Below, one piece after another: positions 16,607-25,978 of a stretch of DNA of 64,000 nucleotides. Below the pieces are notes generated by a model. The model ran no database searches and had not been told where the DNA came from. It saw only the letters and a list, made by a program, of their open reading frames with translations. The translations under genes were made by a program, and so were the position numbers. Source of the DNA: Microbulbifer elongatus (GTDB taxonomy: Bacteria; Pseudomonadota; Gammaproteobacteria; Pseudomonadales; Cellvibrionaceae). Every line of letters begins with the position of its first letter. Position 1 is the stretch's first letter. The stretch is from the NCBI RefSeq assembly GCF_021165935.1, contig NZ_CP088953.1:1659501-1723500 (forward strand). The letters are read 5' to 3'.

Positions 16607-16704
16607 GCAATGCCTCCAGTGGGTGAGTCCAGTGTAAAACGTGCAAAGGGAAACACCCGGCTAGCGCGCCGGGCATTGTCCGCGTAAACGAGGCAATCCA
16701 GCGG

Positions 16705-17010
16705 TTATTTCAGAATTTTTGCGATCAGCCAGCCCGCGGCAAAGGCGCAGCCGACACTGACCAGCGGATGTGCCTTGATGGAACTCTCCGCTTTTTCAGC
16801 GACATCCTGCGCGCGCTGTTTGCCTTTCTCCATCCCGTGCCGGGTGCGCGCTTTCATGGTGCCGGCGGTCTCCCGCGCGCGCATTTTCACGTTCGCGGCG
16901 GTATCCTGCGCGGCTTCGCCGGCCAGGTGGTACGCCTGGTGTAGCTTGTCCCGTGTGGTACCTGAATTAGGCGATGTGGAGCCGGAATTCGGGGCTTTTG
17001 CAGTTGCCAT
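16705..17010 (-). CDS. yqjD: DUF883 family protein (YqjD/ElaB-like)
   Basis: This 101-residue protein has a flexible Ser/Thr/Asn-rich start and an amphipathic helix with many Ala, Lys and Arg. Its C-terminal region H-P-L-V-S-V-G-C-A-F-A-A-G-W-L-I-A is the single membrane anchor typical of YqjD/ElaB. E. coli members are C-tail-anchored inner-membrane proteins that associate with ribosomes in stationary phase. The start MATAKAP is chosen for the GGAGG seven to eight bases upstream. It is the first gene of the yqjDEK-like cluster. Confidence 0.85.
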   Translation of the reverse strand: MATAKAPNSGSTSPNSGTTRDKLHQAYHLAGEAAQDTAANVKMRARETAGTMKARTRHGMEKGKQRAQDVAEKAESSIKAHPLVSVGCAFAAGWLIAKILK

Positions 17011-17163
17011 GGTTTTACCCTCCGATAGCAATCAAGGTGAGCGCGAAGGATAAGACGGGCGCAAGGCACTCCGCAGGGAAAAAGGTGCTTTGGGAAAAAA
17101 GAGTATCAGCAGGAGTGGCGACAGATCAGTCAGGTCTAAAAGGTGACTGCTGATGCGTGACGG

Positions 17164-18096
17164 TCAGGGTTTCAGTGTGCCGGTAATATTGGCGACCACG
17201 CCGTCGAGCAGTCGCTGCCGACTCTCACGGCTGATCCACGCATTGTGGGGCGTGATGAGTAGATTGGGTATATCGTCCGCCAGCAGCGGGTGGTCCTGTG
17301 GTGGCGGTTCAACACTCAGCACATCCAGTGCGGCGCCGGCGATTTCTCTGCTCGTCAGGGCACTGGCCAGGGCTTTTTCATCGACAAGGCCACCGCGCGC
17401 GGTGTTGATCAGAAAGGCGGAGCGCTTCATGGCAGACAGAAATGTCGGGTTCACCAGCCGATCGGTCTGCTCCGTGAGCGGGCAATGCAGACTGACCACA
17501 TCGGATGCCGCCAGCAATTGCTCCAGCGGCACACGGCCGGGTTTTGATTCTCCGGTAAACGAATCCGCGATCAGAATGCGCATCCCCAGCGCTTCTCCCA
17601 GCCGCGCCACCTTGCGACCAAGGTCGCCATAGCCAATGATGCCAAGGGTCTTCCCGTCCAGTTCCATCACCGGATAATCCAGGCGGCAGAAAATCGGCGA
17701 CTGGCTCCAGCGGCCATCGCGGACATCCTCATGGTACTGGTACCAGCGCGTGGCCAGAGCGAGTATCAGCGCGAGGGTATGTTGCGCGAGAGAAGTCCCG
17801 GTATAGCCGGCCACATTTTTTACCGGAATATTTTTCGCCGCTGCCGCGTCCAGGTCGATATTGTTGGTGCCGGTCGCGCAGACGCAGATCAGCTTCAGTC
17901 CGGGGGCGCCCTCGATCAGATCCCGGTCGAGAACCACTTTATTGGTAATCACCACATCCGCGTTGGCGATCCGTTCCGCCGTCTGCGTGGGTGAAGTCGT
18001 TTCAAAAAACTCCCACTGATCCAGCGAACTTTCCAGCGCGGACGTATCCAGTTCTTCCAACTTCATCGTCAACGTATCAAGAAAAACCCCACGCAT
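17164..18096 (-). CDS. D-2-hydroxyacid dehydrogenase, NAD-binding (hydroxypyruvate/glycerate type)
   Basis: The 310-residue protein has the two-domain D-2-hydroxyacid dehydrogenase fold. The Rossmann motif G-I-I-G-Y-G-D-L-G is near residue 150. The substrate Arg is in N-T-A-R-G-G-L-V-D-E, the catalytic Glu in V-E-P-P, and the catalytic His in T-P-H-N-A-W. The combination of D-G-R-W-S-Q-S-P and H-N-A-W resembles glycerate dehydrogenase/hydroxypyruvate reductase (HprA), but exact substrate preference cannot be read from sequence. It stands alone on the minus strand, upstream of a pair of inverted repeats. Confidence 0.88.
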   Translation of the reverse strand: MRGVFLDTLTMKLEELDTSALESSLDQWEFFETTSPTQTAERIANADVVITNKVVLDRDLIEGAPGLKLICVCATGTNNIDLDAAAAKNIPVKNVAGYTGTSLAQHTLALILALATRWYQYHEDVRDGRWSQSPIFCRLDYPVMELDGKTLGIIGYGDLGRKVARLGEALGMRILIADSFTGESKPGRVPLEQLLAASDVVSLHCPLTEQTDRLVNPTFLSAMKRSAFLINTARGGLVDEKALASALTSREIAGAALDVLSVEPPPQDHPLLADDIPNLLITPHNAWISRESRQRLLDGVVANITGTLKP

Positions 18097-18131
18097 AACA
18101 AAGTCCTTTTAAAAAATGAAGTTGAAGATAA

Positions 18132-18203
18132 GGCCCTCAGGGGTAGCCTTCTGCGGAACGATTGCCGATGAGGTTGTGGAGCAGAAGGCTACCCCTGAGG
18201 GCC
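18132..18203. repeat. Large inverted repeat with 23-base arms
   Basis: Arms 18132-18154 and 18181-18203 are perfect complements over 23 bases, separated by 26 bases. No U-tract follows. It lies between the hydroxyacid dehydrogenase gene and the metG stop and resembles other gap-filling hairpins of this genome. Confidence 0.85.
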
Positions 18204-18223
18204 GCCACTGAACCTAAAGATTG

Positions 18224-18263
18224 GTAGGAGCCTGTGGAGGTTCGCCTGCAAGCAGGCTCCTAC
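18224..18263. repeat. REP-like hairpin element
   Basis: GTAGGAGCCTG (18224-18234) and its complement (18253-18263) flank an inner palindrome GCCTGCAAGCAGGC (18244-18257). GTAGGAGC with a palindromic core is the style of REP elements described in pseudomonads. It is 23 bases from the metG stop codon. Confidence 0.75.
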
Positions 18264-18286
18264 ATGGTGTGCGATGGTGTGCGGGT

Positions 18287-20329
18287 TTACATTACCCGCA
18301 TACCAGGCTGAGCGCCGGCGTGAGGTTCAAGGATCCAAAGGTCCTTCCCGCCGGGGCCCGCCGCCAGCACCATGCCCTCACTGACCCCAAAACGCATCTT
18401 GCGCGGTGCCAGGTTGGCCACCATCACCGTGTGCTTGCCGATCAGATCTTCCGGGCGGTAAGCGCTCTTGATACCGGCAAATACATTGCGAGTCTCACCG
18501 CCCAGATCCAGAGTCAGGCGCAGCAGTTTGCCCGCACCTTCCACATGTTCCGCATTGGCAATCAACGCAATACGCAGATCCACCTTGGCAAAATCGTCGA
18601 ACTGAATCTGCTCCGCCAGTGGGTCGTCTGCCAGAGGGCCAGAGGACGCTTTGGTTTCCGCCTGCAGTTGTGCCAGGGATTCCTTCGCCGCCTCCTGCGT
18701 GGCCTCGACCTGGGATTTCTCCACCCGCTGCATCAAAGGCTTGAACTTGTTAATGGTGTGACCCGCAAGCGGGGTCGTGGCAGTATGCCAGTCCAGCGTC
18801 ACACCCAGGAAATCCTCGGCTTTTTTCGCGGTTGCCGGCAATACCGGCGCCAGCCAGGTAATCAGTGCGCGGAACATATTCACGCCCTGAGAACAGATCG
18901 CCAGCACTTCGTCTTCCTTGCCTTCCTCTTTCGCCAGAGACCAGGGAGCCTTGTCGGCAATCCACGCATTGGCGGCATCCGCCAGAGCCATGATCTCGCG
19001 GGTCGCGCGACTGTATTCGCGCGCCTCGAAAAATTCGGTAATACGCGGCGCCGCTTCCACAAACTGGTCCCACAGGGCCTCGTCCGCGAGTTCGCTCGCC
19101 AGCGCACCGCCGGACTTGCTCACAAACTTGGCGGTGCGCGACGCAATGTTCACCACCTTGCCCACCAGGTCCGAATTCACCTTGGCAATAAAGTCGTCCA
19201 GGTTCAGATCTAGGTCGTCCACACCCGCGGTCAGCTTGGCGGCGAAGTAGTAGCGCAGATACTCCGGATTCAGATTGTCCAGATAATTGCGCGCGTTAAT
19301 AAAAGTGCCGCGGGACTTGGACATCTTTTTGCCGTTGACGGTGAGGAAGCCGTGCACGCACACCTTGGTGGGGGTGCGGAACTCGGCGGAGTCCAGCATG
19401 GCCGGCCAGAACAGCGCGTGGAAATTGACGATGTCCTTGCCGATAAAGTGATACACCTCGGCGGTGCTGTCTTTTTTCCAGTAGTCCAGCCAGTCCAGGC
19501 TATTCGCGTCACAATAGTTTTTCAGGCTGGCCATATAGCCGATGGGGGCATCCAGCCACACATAGAAATACTTGCCCGGCGCATCGGGAATTTCGAAACC
19601 GAAGTAGGGCGCATCGCGGGAGATGTCCCACTCCTGCAGGCCGTCTTCCAGCCACTCGGACAGTTTGTTCGCCACTTCGCTCTGCAGGGTGCCGGAACGG
19701 GTCCACTGCTTCAGAAAATCGGTGAATGCCGGCAGGGTAAAGAAGAAGTGTTCGGACTCTTTCTCGACCGCCGTTGCGCCGGAGATGGCGGAGACCGGAT
19801 TGATCAGCTCGGTAGGGCTGTAGGTTGCGCCGCAGACTTCACAGTTATCACCGTACTGATCCTCGGCTTTACATTTCGGGCAGGTGCCTTTGATGTAGCG
19901 GTCTGCCAGAAACAGTTCTTTCTCCGGGTCGAATGCCTGGGTAATGGTACGCGAGGCGATATGGCCATTTTCTCGCAGGCGCTTGTAGATCATCGCCGAA
20001 AGCTCACGGTTTTCTGCGGAGTGGGTGGAGTGGTAGTTGTCCACACCAATCAGGAAGTCCGCGAAATCCCGTTCGTGCTCCGCCTGCATATTGGCGATGT
20101 GCTGCTCCGGGGTCAGTCCCAGCTGCTCGGCTTTCAACATGATGGCGGTGCCATGGGCATCGTCGGCGCACATGTACAGGCACTGGTTGCCACGGGCGCG
20201 CTGGAAGCGGGCCCAGATATCCGTCTGGATGTACTCGAGAATATGACCCAGGTGCAGGGAGCCGTTGGCGTAGGGCAGGGCACTGGTGACGAGGATGTTT
20301 CTGGGCTGACTGTCGGTGTGAGACATCAT
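18287..20329 (-). CDS. metG: Methionyl-tRNA synthetase
   Basis: MetG charges tRNA-Met. The protein (about 680 residues) shows the class I signatures H-L-G-H near the start and K-M-S-K-S in the second half of the catalytic core. A zinc knuckle has the form C-P-K-C-x9-C-E-V-C. After a linker rich in Ala, Glu and Lys, a C-terminal dimerisation/tRNA-binding domain of about 100 residues ([20 protein letters not shown]) is the long form typical of proteobacteria. Two adjacent ATG codons (20329 and 20326) are possible starts; GGAA precedes the first. It diverges from mrp, with about 210 bases between them. Confidence 0.97.
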   Translation of the reverse strand: MMSHTDSQPRNILVTSALPYANGSLHLGHILEYIQTDIWARFQRARGNQCLYMCADDAHGTAIMLKAEQLGLTPEQHIANMQAEHERDFADFLIGVDNYHSTHSAENRELSAMIYKRLRENGHIASRTITQAFDPEKELFLADRYIKGTCPKCKAEDQYGDNCEVCGATYSPTELINPVSAISGATAVEKESEHFFFTLPAFTDFLKQWTRSGTLQSEVANKLSEWLEDGLQEWDISRDAPYFGFEIPDAPGKYFYVWLDAPIGYMASLKNYCDANSLDWLDYWKKDSTAEVYHFIGKDIVNFHALFWPAMLDSAEFRTPTKVCVHGFLTVNGKKMSKSRGTFINARNYLDNLNPEYLRYYFAAKLTAGVDDLDLNLDDFIAKVNSDLVGKVVNIASRTAKFVSKSGGALASELADEALWDQFVEAAPRITEFFEAREYSRATREIMALADAANAWIADKAPWSLAKEEGKEDEVLAICSQGVNMFRALITWLAPVLPATAKKAEDFLGVTLDWHTATTPLAGHTINKFKPLMQRVEKSQVEATQEAAKESLAQLQAETKASSGPLADDPLAEQIQFDDFAKVDLRIALIANAEHVEGAGKLLRLTLDLGGETRNVFAGIKSAYRPEDLIGKHTVMVANLAPRKMRFGVSEGMVLAAGPGGKDLWILEPHAGAQPGMRVM

Positions 20330-20542
20330 GGGTTCCAAAAGCTGCGAGATTAGTCTGTGTGGATTGTTTGAATGGTGCGGCGCCAGGGCCGGAAAAGAGC
20401 GCGGAATATAGCAGAAATGGGGGCTGTAAGGCACCCGGCAGCATCACGGGACCGATAGGTCGGGCGCTTGTCATCCGCGCACAGCTTGACCACAATGCCG
20501 CCCCAATTCCCATTGCACATCTGTTCTAGCGAGGACACCACC

Positions 20543-21694
20543 GTGACCGATCACCATCAAGACCACAGCGACCTTTCTCCTGAAATCCAGGCGGGGCTCG
20601 AGCGGATCGCGGAGACCGTTGGCGCTCTGGAAGACCCGTCTACCGGCGTGGTCCTCGATGCCCTGGATGCGGACATTGAGGTGGGTTTTGACGACAGCAC
20701 CGTGTATGTCGGTGTGACCCTTGGGTACCCCTGTGCCAGCCAGCAGCCCCATTGGGCACAGCGGGTGCAGGCGGCCTGTGAGCCGCTGCTCCAGGGGGCA
20801 CTGGCGTGCAGTGAAATTCAGTTTGATCTGTTTTCTGATATCCAGCGTACAGACGCAGGAGAGGTACCGGACTCCCTTAGGGCGGTGAAGAACATTATCG
20901 CCGTGGCGTCAGGAAAGGGCGGTGTGGGCAAGTCCACCACTGCGGTGAACCTGGCGCTCGCGCTGGCCGCCGAGGGCGCTGCGGTGGGGTTATTGGATGC
21001 GGATATTTACGGTCCCAGCCTGCCCACCATGCTAGGTACTGAAGGGTTGCGGCCGGAGGTACAGGGCGGCAAGTTTTTTGTACCCATTCCGGCGCAGGGC
21101 CTGCAGACCATGTCGCTGGGGTACCTGCTGACTGAAGATACCCCGGCGGTGTGGCGGGGTCCCATGGCCAGCGGCGCCCTGAACCAGATGCTGACTCAGA
21201 CCCTGTGGGGCGCTGGCAGCGAACACGGTGAGCTGGATTATCTGGTGGTGGATATGCCTCCGGGCACCGGTGACATCCAGTTGACCCTGTCGCAGAAGGT
21301 GGCTCTGGCCGGTGCGGTCATTGTGACGACACCCCAGGATCTGGCCCTGGTCGATGCCATCAAGGGAGTCGAGATGTTCCGCAAGGTTTCTGTACCGGTG
21401 CTGGGAATTGTGGAAAACATGGCGCTGCATACCTGCTCCAAGTGTGGTCACGAGGAGCCTATTTTCGGCGCCGGTGGTGGCGACAGAATGGCGGCGGACT
21501 ACGACACCCGTATGCTGGGTCAGCTGCCGCTGGCGATGGCGATCCGCCAGCAGACCGATGGTGGAAGCCCTACCGTGGCCGCGGAGCCCGAGGGCAAGGT
21601 CGCGGCGCTGTACCGTGAGATTGCTCGCGCAGCAGCGGCGCAAGTGTGGCTTGGTGCCAGTGACGATGGGATGCCGGAGATTGAACTGGATTGA
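20543..21694 (+). CDS. mrp: Iron-sulfur cluster carrier protein Mrp/ApbC
   Basis: Mrp is a P-loop ATPase that carries and transfers [4Fe-4S] clusters to apoproteins. The sequence has an N-terminal MIP18-like domain (about residues 15-100) and a deviant Walker A motif G-K-G-G-V-G-K-S-T. The Walker B-like motifs are L-D-A-D-I-Y-G-P-S and V-D-M-P-P-G-T-G-D, and the cluster-binding pair is C-S-K-C-G. I place the start at GTG 20543 (383 residues) because GAGG lies eight bases upstream. An ATG further upstream would add a non-conserved tail. Confidence 0.92.
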   Translation: MTDHHQDHSDLSPEIQAGLERIAETVGALEDPSTGVVLDALDADIEVGFDDSTVYVGVTLGYPCASQQPHWAQRVQAACEPLLQGALACSEIQFDLFSDIQRTDAGEVPDSLRAVKNIIAVASGKGGVGKSTTAVNLALALAAEGAAVGLLDADIYGPSLPTMLGTEGLRPEVQGGKFFVPIPAQGLQTMSLGYLLTEDTPAVWRGPMASGALNQMLTQTLWGAGSEHGELDYLVVDMPPGTGDIQLTLSQKVALAGAVIVTTPQDLALVDAIKGVEMFRKVSVPVLGIVENMALHTCSKCGHEEPIFGAGGGDRMAADYDTRMLGQLPLAMAIRQQTDGGSPTVAAEPEGKVAALYREIARAAAAQVWLGASDDGMPEIELD

Positions 21695-21871
21695 TCGCGT
21701 CAACAGGCGCCAGTACGAGGATCAGTCGGAACAATTCCAGCGTGGGGCTATACTCAGTGGCCGCAAATTTCCGGTAGACACTGGGATACCCGACCTGAGG
21801 TCGGGGAAACGGCGGTGGAGCGTGATTCTTCGTGAGACGCGCCTCCGCCCTGAATGTATTGGCTCAGGAGA

Positions 21872-22279
21872 ATGCAGTTGGGCTTTCAGGTTCGATTTAA
21901 CGCAACGACGCGTGTGGTCAGTGCCATCTTTTTCGACCGTGTGGATGCGGCGGAAAAACGTGCGGCGGCCCGCCAGATGGCGGAGAAGTACGGGCACCTG
22001 CATCCACTGAATGTGCTGGTGGACGTGCGCCAGGCTGATATTGAAATGTCCGTGGCCGAGCGCGAGGCGTTTGGCACCTACGTGGCCCATCTGCAGGGAG
22101 TGAAACACGGGCGCATCGCTGTGCTGCATGCGCCGGAGTACAACGCCAATGTGGTGATTGACGGTGTAGCCCGTGCGGAAGGATTGAATGTACTGGAATT
22201 TGTTACCGAGCAGGCGGCGCTGCAGTGGCTGGCGGAAGGCGAAAAGTCGCGCTCCATCACAGGAGAAGTGCTGCGTTGA
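21872..22279 (+). CDS. Conserved hypothetical, SpoIIAA-like fold candidate (paralogue A)
   Basis: This protein of about 135 residues has no family I can name with certainty. It shows an alternating strand-helix pattern: QVRFNATTRVVSAIFF, then R-A-A-A-R-Q-M-A-E-K-Y-G-H-L, L-N-V-L-V-D-V-R, G-R-I-A-V-L, and a C-terminal T-E-Q-A-A-L-Q-W-L. The final motif and overall order resemble the SpoIIAA/STAS-like single-domain proteins. The next gene is clearly homologous. The start is ambiguous: AGGAG is too close to ATG 21872 and would fit TTG 21878 better, while ATG 21854 has no ribosome site. No signal peptide is present. Confidence 0.65.
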   Translation: MQLGFQVRFNATTRVVSAIFFDRVDAAEKRAAARQMAEKYGHLHPLNVLVDVRQADIEMSVAEREAFGTYVAHLQGVKHGRIAVLHAPEYNANVVIDGVARAEGLNVLEFVTEQAALQWLAEGEKSRSITGEVLR

Positions 22280-22657
22280 TACCCGGAACGTTGCTCCGCG
22301 ACTTCCGTGTTCTTTTCACCTATCCTCTTCTCACTTCGCGGACCGGGCCCCGCGCCACCGCGACCTCTGTCTCATTTCCCCACCAAGGTCATATGCCCTG
22401 AACCTGACTTGGTACGCACTGTGCAGGAGCTTCCGATACGCCGGAAACGCGTATCCGGCACTGTGATGCGCGTCGCGGTTACTTCATTGGATTCAGGTTG
22501 TATACGGATCGGTTTCACAGATTTGCAACGAAGCTTGGTTTTTTGTGCCAATCAAGACGCTTTGTTCGTAGTATTCGACCATTCTTGCTCCAGAAAAAAG
22601 AATGAAGCGGTTTTTGCTGTGGCGCTTAGTCGCCCCGCGCGGATACGAGTAGTAGTT
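22280..22657 (+). other. Low-GC stretch between two paralogous genes
   Basis: About 378 bases, noticeably more A/T-rich than its surroundings in the second half. The reading frame of the next gene stays open through it, so the downstream gene could start here (ATG at 22466 for instance), but the translation shows no similarity to its paralogue. A promoter for the second paralogue could lie here; none is clear. Confidence 0.4.
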
Positions 22658-23041
22658 GTGAGTTTTCAGTTTCGGTATGACAACCAGAGTCGTGTGGTTT
22701 ACCTCTTGCTATATGGAGAGGCAACTCTCGACAATCGAATACGGGCAGCGCGTCAACTGGTGGCCAAGTATGGACATCTCAAACCCCTGCGGATTCTCGC
22801 GGACGTTCGCAAGGTCAGCAGACTGTCCATGACACTGGATGAGCAGCGGCAATATGGCAGCTTTGTCGCCAGTGTGCCTGAGCTGCGCGCGGCGCGCATC
22901 GCGGTGCTCAACAATACGCAGCTGAATACCACCGCTGTTATGCGCAAGCAGGCACGCCAGGGTGGGTTGAATTTTTTCTCTTTTCTGACCGAGGCGGAAG
23001 CTCTGCAATGGTTGACCAGCACCGCCGATGTTCCCAGTTGA
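22658..23041 (+). CDS. Conserved hypothetical, SpoIIAA-like fold candidate (paralogue B)
   Basis: Paralogue of the gene ending at 22279. Both share F-Q-x-R-(F/Y) near the start, A-A-R-Q-x-x-x-K-Y-G-H-L-x-P-L, D-V-R, R-I-A-V-L and G-L-N followed by F-x-T-E-x-x-A-L-Q-W-L at the end. By eye identity is roughly one third, so it is an old tandem duplication rather than a recent copy. The GTG start at 22658 is chosen because it matches the start of the shared region; a longer protein beginning upstream is possible. It is convergent with trhO. The function is unknown. Confidence 0.6.
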   Translation: MSFQFRYDNQSRVVYLLLYGEATLDNRIRAARQLVAKYGHLKPLRILADVRKVSRLSMTLDEQRQYGSFVASVPELRAARIAVLNNTQLNTTAVMRKQARQGGLNFFSFLTEAEALQWLTSTADVPS

Positions 23042-23072
23042 CGCCGGCGGCCCGGTTGCGGGGTAGGGGTAA

Positions 23073-24083
23073 TCAGGCGTTACGCGCCTGCTCTGCCTGC
23101 TGGCGTCGCTGAGCCTGTTTCTGCTGGCGTCGGTTGCGTGTGGCGGCCTTGGCATCTTCACCCAGGTGTTGCTCGCCGCGAATCCTGGCCAGTTGAATCT
23201 GTTTTTCCCGCTCGCGGAAGCGGGATTTATCCGCTTCGGAAACCTTGTCGTGACAGTGGGGACAGCTGACGCCCTGCTCAAACAGTTCGGAGGCCATCTC
23301 GTCCTCAGTGATCGGCATGCGGCAGGCGTTGCATTGGGCGTAGGAGCCGCGTTCCAGGTCGTGGTTGACGGTTACCCGATCGTCAAACACAAAGCACTCC
23401 CCTTTCCACAGGGTCTCGTCTTTCGGAACCTCTTCCAGGTACTTGAGAATGCCACCCTGCAGGTGGTACACCTCGTCAAACCCCTGCTCTTTCAGGTAGG
23501 CGGTGGACTTTTCACAGCGAATACCACCGGTGCAGAACATAGCCACTTTTTTATGTTTCTGCGGGTCCAGGTGTTGCTTCACATACTCGGGAAACTCGCG
23601 AAACGACGTGGTGTTGGGGTTCACCGCGTGCTGGAAAGTGCCCACCTGATATTCGTAGTCATTACGGGTATCGATCAGCAGAACCTCCGGATCGGAGATC
23701 AGTGCGTTCCAGTCCTCCGGCTTGACATAAGTGCCCACGGTACGGCGCGGGTCGATACCCTCTACCCCCATGGTTACAATCTCGCGCTTCAGTTTCACTT
23801 TACTGCGCAGAAATGGCATCTCCCGGGTGTAGGACTCTTTGTAATCCAGTGGCGCCAGGCGCGGGTCGGACTGCAGGTGTGCGAGCAGGGCATCGATGCC
23901 CCCGCGACTCCCCGCTACGGTGCCGTTGATGCCTTCAACCGCCAGAAGCAGAGTGCCGCGCACCTCATGGTCGAGCATGACCTGCAGCAGGGGCTCACGT
24001 AGGGATTCGAAGTTTTCAAGGGTGACAAATTTGTACAGTGCGCAGACCACGACGGGCGCGCTTTCGGCAGAAAAAGCGGTCAT
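23073..24083 (-). CDS. trhO: tRNA uridine(34) hydroxylase TrhO (rhodanese-related, YceA family)
   Basis: TrhO carries out oxygen-dependent hydroxylation of uridine 34 in tRNA, the first step toward cmo5U/mo5U. The protein (336 residues) has the N-terminal acylphosphatase-like domain ([18 protein letters not shown]), a rhodanese domain with the active-site Cys in [11 protein letters not shown], and a C-terminal zinc-ribbon-like region with C-N-A-C and C-P-H-C. A Gln/Arg-rich tail ends the protein. The start MTAFSAES is supported by AAGGAC seven bases upstream; the frame is open further but unsupported. Confidence 0.93.
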   Translation of the reverse strand: MTAFSAESAPVVVCALYKFVTLENFESLREPLLQVMLDHEVRGTLLLAVEGINGTVAGSRGGIDALLAHLQSDPRLAPLDYKESYTREMPFLRSKVKLKREIVTMGVEGIDPRRTVGTYVKPEDWNALISDPEVLLIDTRNDYEYQVGTFQHAVNPNTTSFREFPEYVKQHLDPQKHKKVAMFCTGGIRCEKSTAYLKEQGFDEVYHLQGGILKYLEEVPKDETLWKGECFVFDDRVTVNHDLERGSYAQCNACRMPITEDEMASELFEQGVSCPHCHDKVSEADKSRFREREKQIQLARIRGEQHLGEDAKAATRNRRQQKQAQRRQQAEQARNA

Positions 24084-24291
24084 TTTGATGTCCTTTTGCA
24101 GGCCGGAGCGTAAATCCGGGGCATTCGGGGGAAAGCGGTAAAAATTCGCCGCGCATTTTAACAAATTTCTTTCCCTGCAGCGTACACTTTTTCGACAGTG
24201 AAGGACGCTGCTTGACGATGGCACACCGGAACGGGTGTCTCTGCCAATCGGCGACTTACTTCCACTTCTCCTAAGCCAGCGAGGTTACCCC

Positions 24292-24558
24292 ATGGCCGAA
24301 GACTTCACTTCCCAGGACTCTCCCCTGAGCCGGGCATACAGCGATGGAAACCACACGGTCAGCATCGATATCTACGAAGACGGCGAGGGGGGCTGGCTTC
24401 TGGAAATTGTCGATGCGCACAACAACTCTACCGTGTGGGAAGACGTATTCGATACGGACGAAGAGGCCCTGCAGGAAGCGCTGGATGCACTGAAGGAAGA
24501 GGGTGTGGGTGCGTTTATTGGTCCGGCGGAGGAAAGTGGGAGTTGGGAAGCGCCCTGA
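24292..24558 (+). CDS. Small acidic conserved hypothetical protein
   Basis: This 88-residue protein (MAEDFTSQD start) is rich in Asp and Glu and has a pattern of two or three strands (HTVSIDIYEDGEGGWLLEIVD) followed by an acidic helix ([19 protein letters not shown]). GAGG lies seven bases before the ATG, which favours this start over one 57 bases upstream. It has no signal peptide and no recognised domain. The gene stands alone between trhO (divergent) and an exported protein gene. Confidence 0.72.
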   Translation: MAEDFTSQDSPLSRAYSDGNHTVSIDIYEDGEGGWLLEIVDAHNNSTVWEDVFDTDEEALQEALDALKEEGVGAFIGPAEESGSWEAP

Positions 24559-24790
24559 TGCCCCGACCCTGTTAGGCGTACCCTGCCAGGTCCTGGTTTG
24601 AGGCGCACGGGGAAATAATAGCCCGCTGGCCGGCAGGATTGCCGTGCTCTGCTATGGTTATTTATAGAAGGGAATCGCGACAGTGTAACAGCACTACCCA
24701 ATCGCGGCGCCGCCAAGGGCAGCAAGGAAAGTTGCCCTGGCGGTGCCAACTGGCCGCGGTCTGCAGATGTATTAAGTGTGGTTGCTCTGC

Positions 24791-25465
24791 ATGAGAATAT
24801 TCCCTTACTGTCTTCTACTTCCCCTGCTGTGCTTCTCATCGGCGATGCCGGCATTTTCCGGCATTGAGCTGACGCTTTCCGATGATCGGACGATCGATGT
24901 GGATCTCGCGGAGGCCGAGCTGATTTCCGAGCTGAAAGGTTATGCCATTATCGCCGGTCGTACCTGTATCGACTGCGACGAGAATACGGCGATATTCCTT
25001 GAGAAAATTGATCGGCCCGAGGACGCGCGCCCGACGCGCGACCGGGGTGGTGATGAGCCGCCAGAGCCTGAGAAATTCCCCACGCGGGAAGATCGCGACC
25101 TGCCGTCGGCGGAGCGGCAGGACCGCTCGCAGGCACAGTTGGAAGGTAACGAAGATGGTGTACTGAATGCAGACCTTTCAGGGGAGCGCTTTACCTATCC
25201 CGGAAAATACCGCGACTACCTTACCAAGCAGCTGGTGGAAAAAACCCGAATGTTCTACGGCAAGTGCCACGAAGATGGCCCGGCCCTGCTCTGGCTGAGT
25301 GAGTATCTCACCGACAAAGGGTGGGTAAAGGAAGAGTTCCTGCTGGTTTTTCGCGATGAGGGGATAGAGCACCGCTACAATCAGAGCTATCAGCCGAGTA
25401 TCTATTACATCGAGAATGAAGGGTGCCGCGAGGTGCCCGGAATAGAGGTCACCACTGAGCCCTGA
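24791..25465 (+). CDS. Exported hypothetical protein
   Basis: The 224-residue protein begins with a signal peptide (M-R-I-F-P-Y-C-L-L-L-P-L-L-C-F-S-S-A-M-P), with cleavage likely after A-F-S or P-A. The mature part has a CIDC pair near residue 60 of the mature chain, a charged Asp/Arg/Pro-rich linker (about residues 80-130) and a second globular half with a Y-G-K-C-H segment and a late Cys. The four cysteines may form disulfides in the periplasm. I know no family for it. A strong palindromic terminator follows immediately. Confidence 0.7.
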   Translation: MRIFPYCLLLPLLCFSSAMPAFSGIELTLSDDRTIDVDLAEAELISELKGYAIIAGRTCIDCDENTAIFLEKIDRPEDARPTRDRGGDEPPEPEKFPTREDRDLPSAERQDRSQAQLEGNEDGVLNADLSGERFTYPGKYRDYLTKQLVEKTRMFYGKCHEDGPALLWLSEYLTDKGWVKEEFLLVFRDEGIEHRYNQSYQPSIYYIENEGCREVPGIEVTTEP

Positions 25466-25475
25466 TATCCGGAAC

Positions 25476-25509
25476 AACAAAAAACCCCGCGATCGCGGGG
25501 TTTTTTGTT
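25476..25509. terminator. Bidirectional intrinsic terminator
   Basis: A perfect 34-base palindrome with a GC core (CCCCGCGATCGCGGGG) flanked by six A and six T bases on both sides. It lies between the exported hypothetical gene (plus) and the 3D-domain gene (minus), which converge on it, and so terminates both. Confidence 0.92.
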
Positions 25510-25555
25510 TGACAGTGCTGGCAACTCCCAGGAGCTTCAGTCAATCACTGGTCTG

Positions 25556-25978
25556 TTACTTCTTGTGGTTCCAGACAATTTTCAGCTTTTTCTTGCCCCA
25601 TTTGCGGGCTTTCTTGATGTCTTCTTCCATCCACACGTCGATGCGGTTTTTATAGCGCTTGTTCATACGGTCGCGCACAGTGTAGGTGCCGGGCAGACCC
25701 TCAATTTTCACTTTGGCGCCGTTGGTCAGACCGTGCTTTTCCAGGTCGCGGGACACCGCAATAATCTTGTCACCGGGACGCAGACGGTTGTTCCAGGCCG
25801 CAGTCCAGGGGTCGTCATCGGTCTGGCCTTCAACAGAATTGTAGGCGGTCGCGGTGACGGTCATGGACTTCTTTTTCTTATCCGGGGACTCCTTGATTGC
25901 GGCAAAGGCATCGCCACCGGCCAGGGCCGCAAGGGAAGCTGCAAGCACGATGATGTACTGTTTAAGACTCTGTCGCAT
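25556..25978 (-). CDS. Exported 3D-domain protein
   Basis: The 140-residue protein has a signal peptide (Y-I-I-V-L-A-A-S-L-A-A-L-A-G-G-D-A-F-A) and a mature 3D domain. The domain contains V-T-A-T-A-Y-N near its start, L-R-P-G-D-K-I-I-A-V-S-R-D-L in the middle and V-R-D-R-M-N-x8-I-D-V-W near the end. The name refers to conserved aspartates of a double-psi beta barrel related to MltA and RlpA lytic transglycosylases. A role in peptidoglycan remodelling is inferred from the family. The C-terminus is Lys-rich. Confidence 0.87.
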   Translation of the reverse strand: MRQSLKQYIIVLAASLAALAGGDAFAAIKESPDKKKKSMTVTATAYNSVEGQTDDDPWTAAWNNRLRPGDKIIAVSRDLEKHGLTNGAKVKIEGLPGTYTVRDRMNKRYKNRIDVWMEEDIKKARKWGKKKLKIVWNHKK

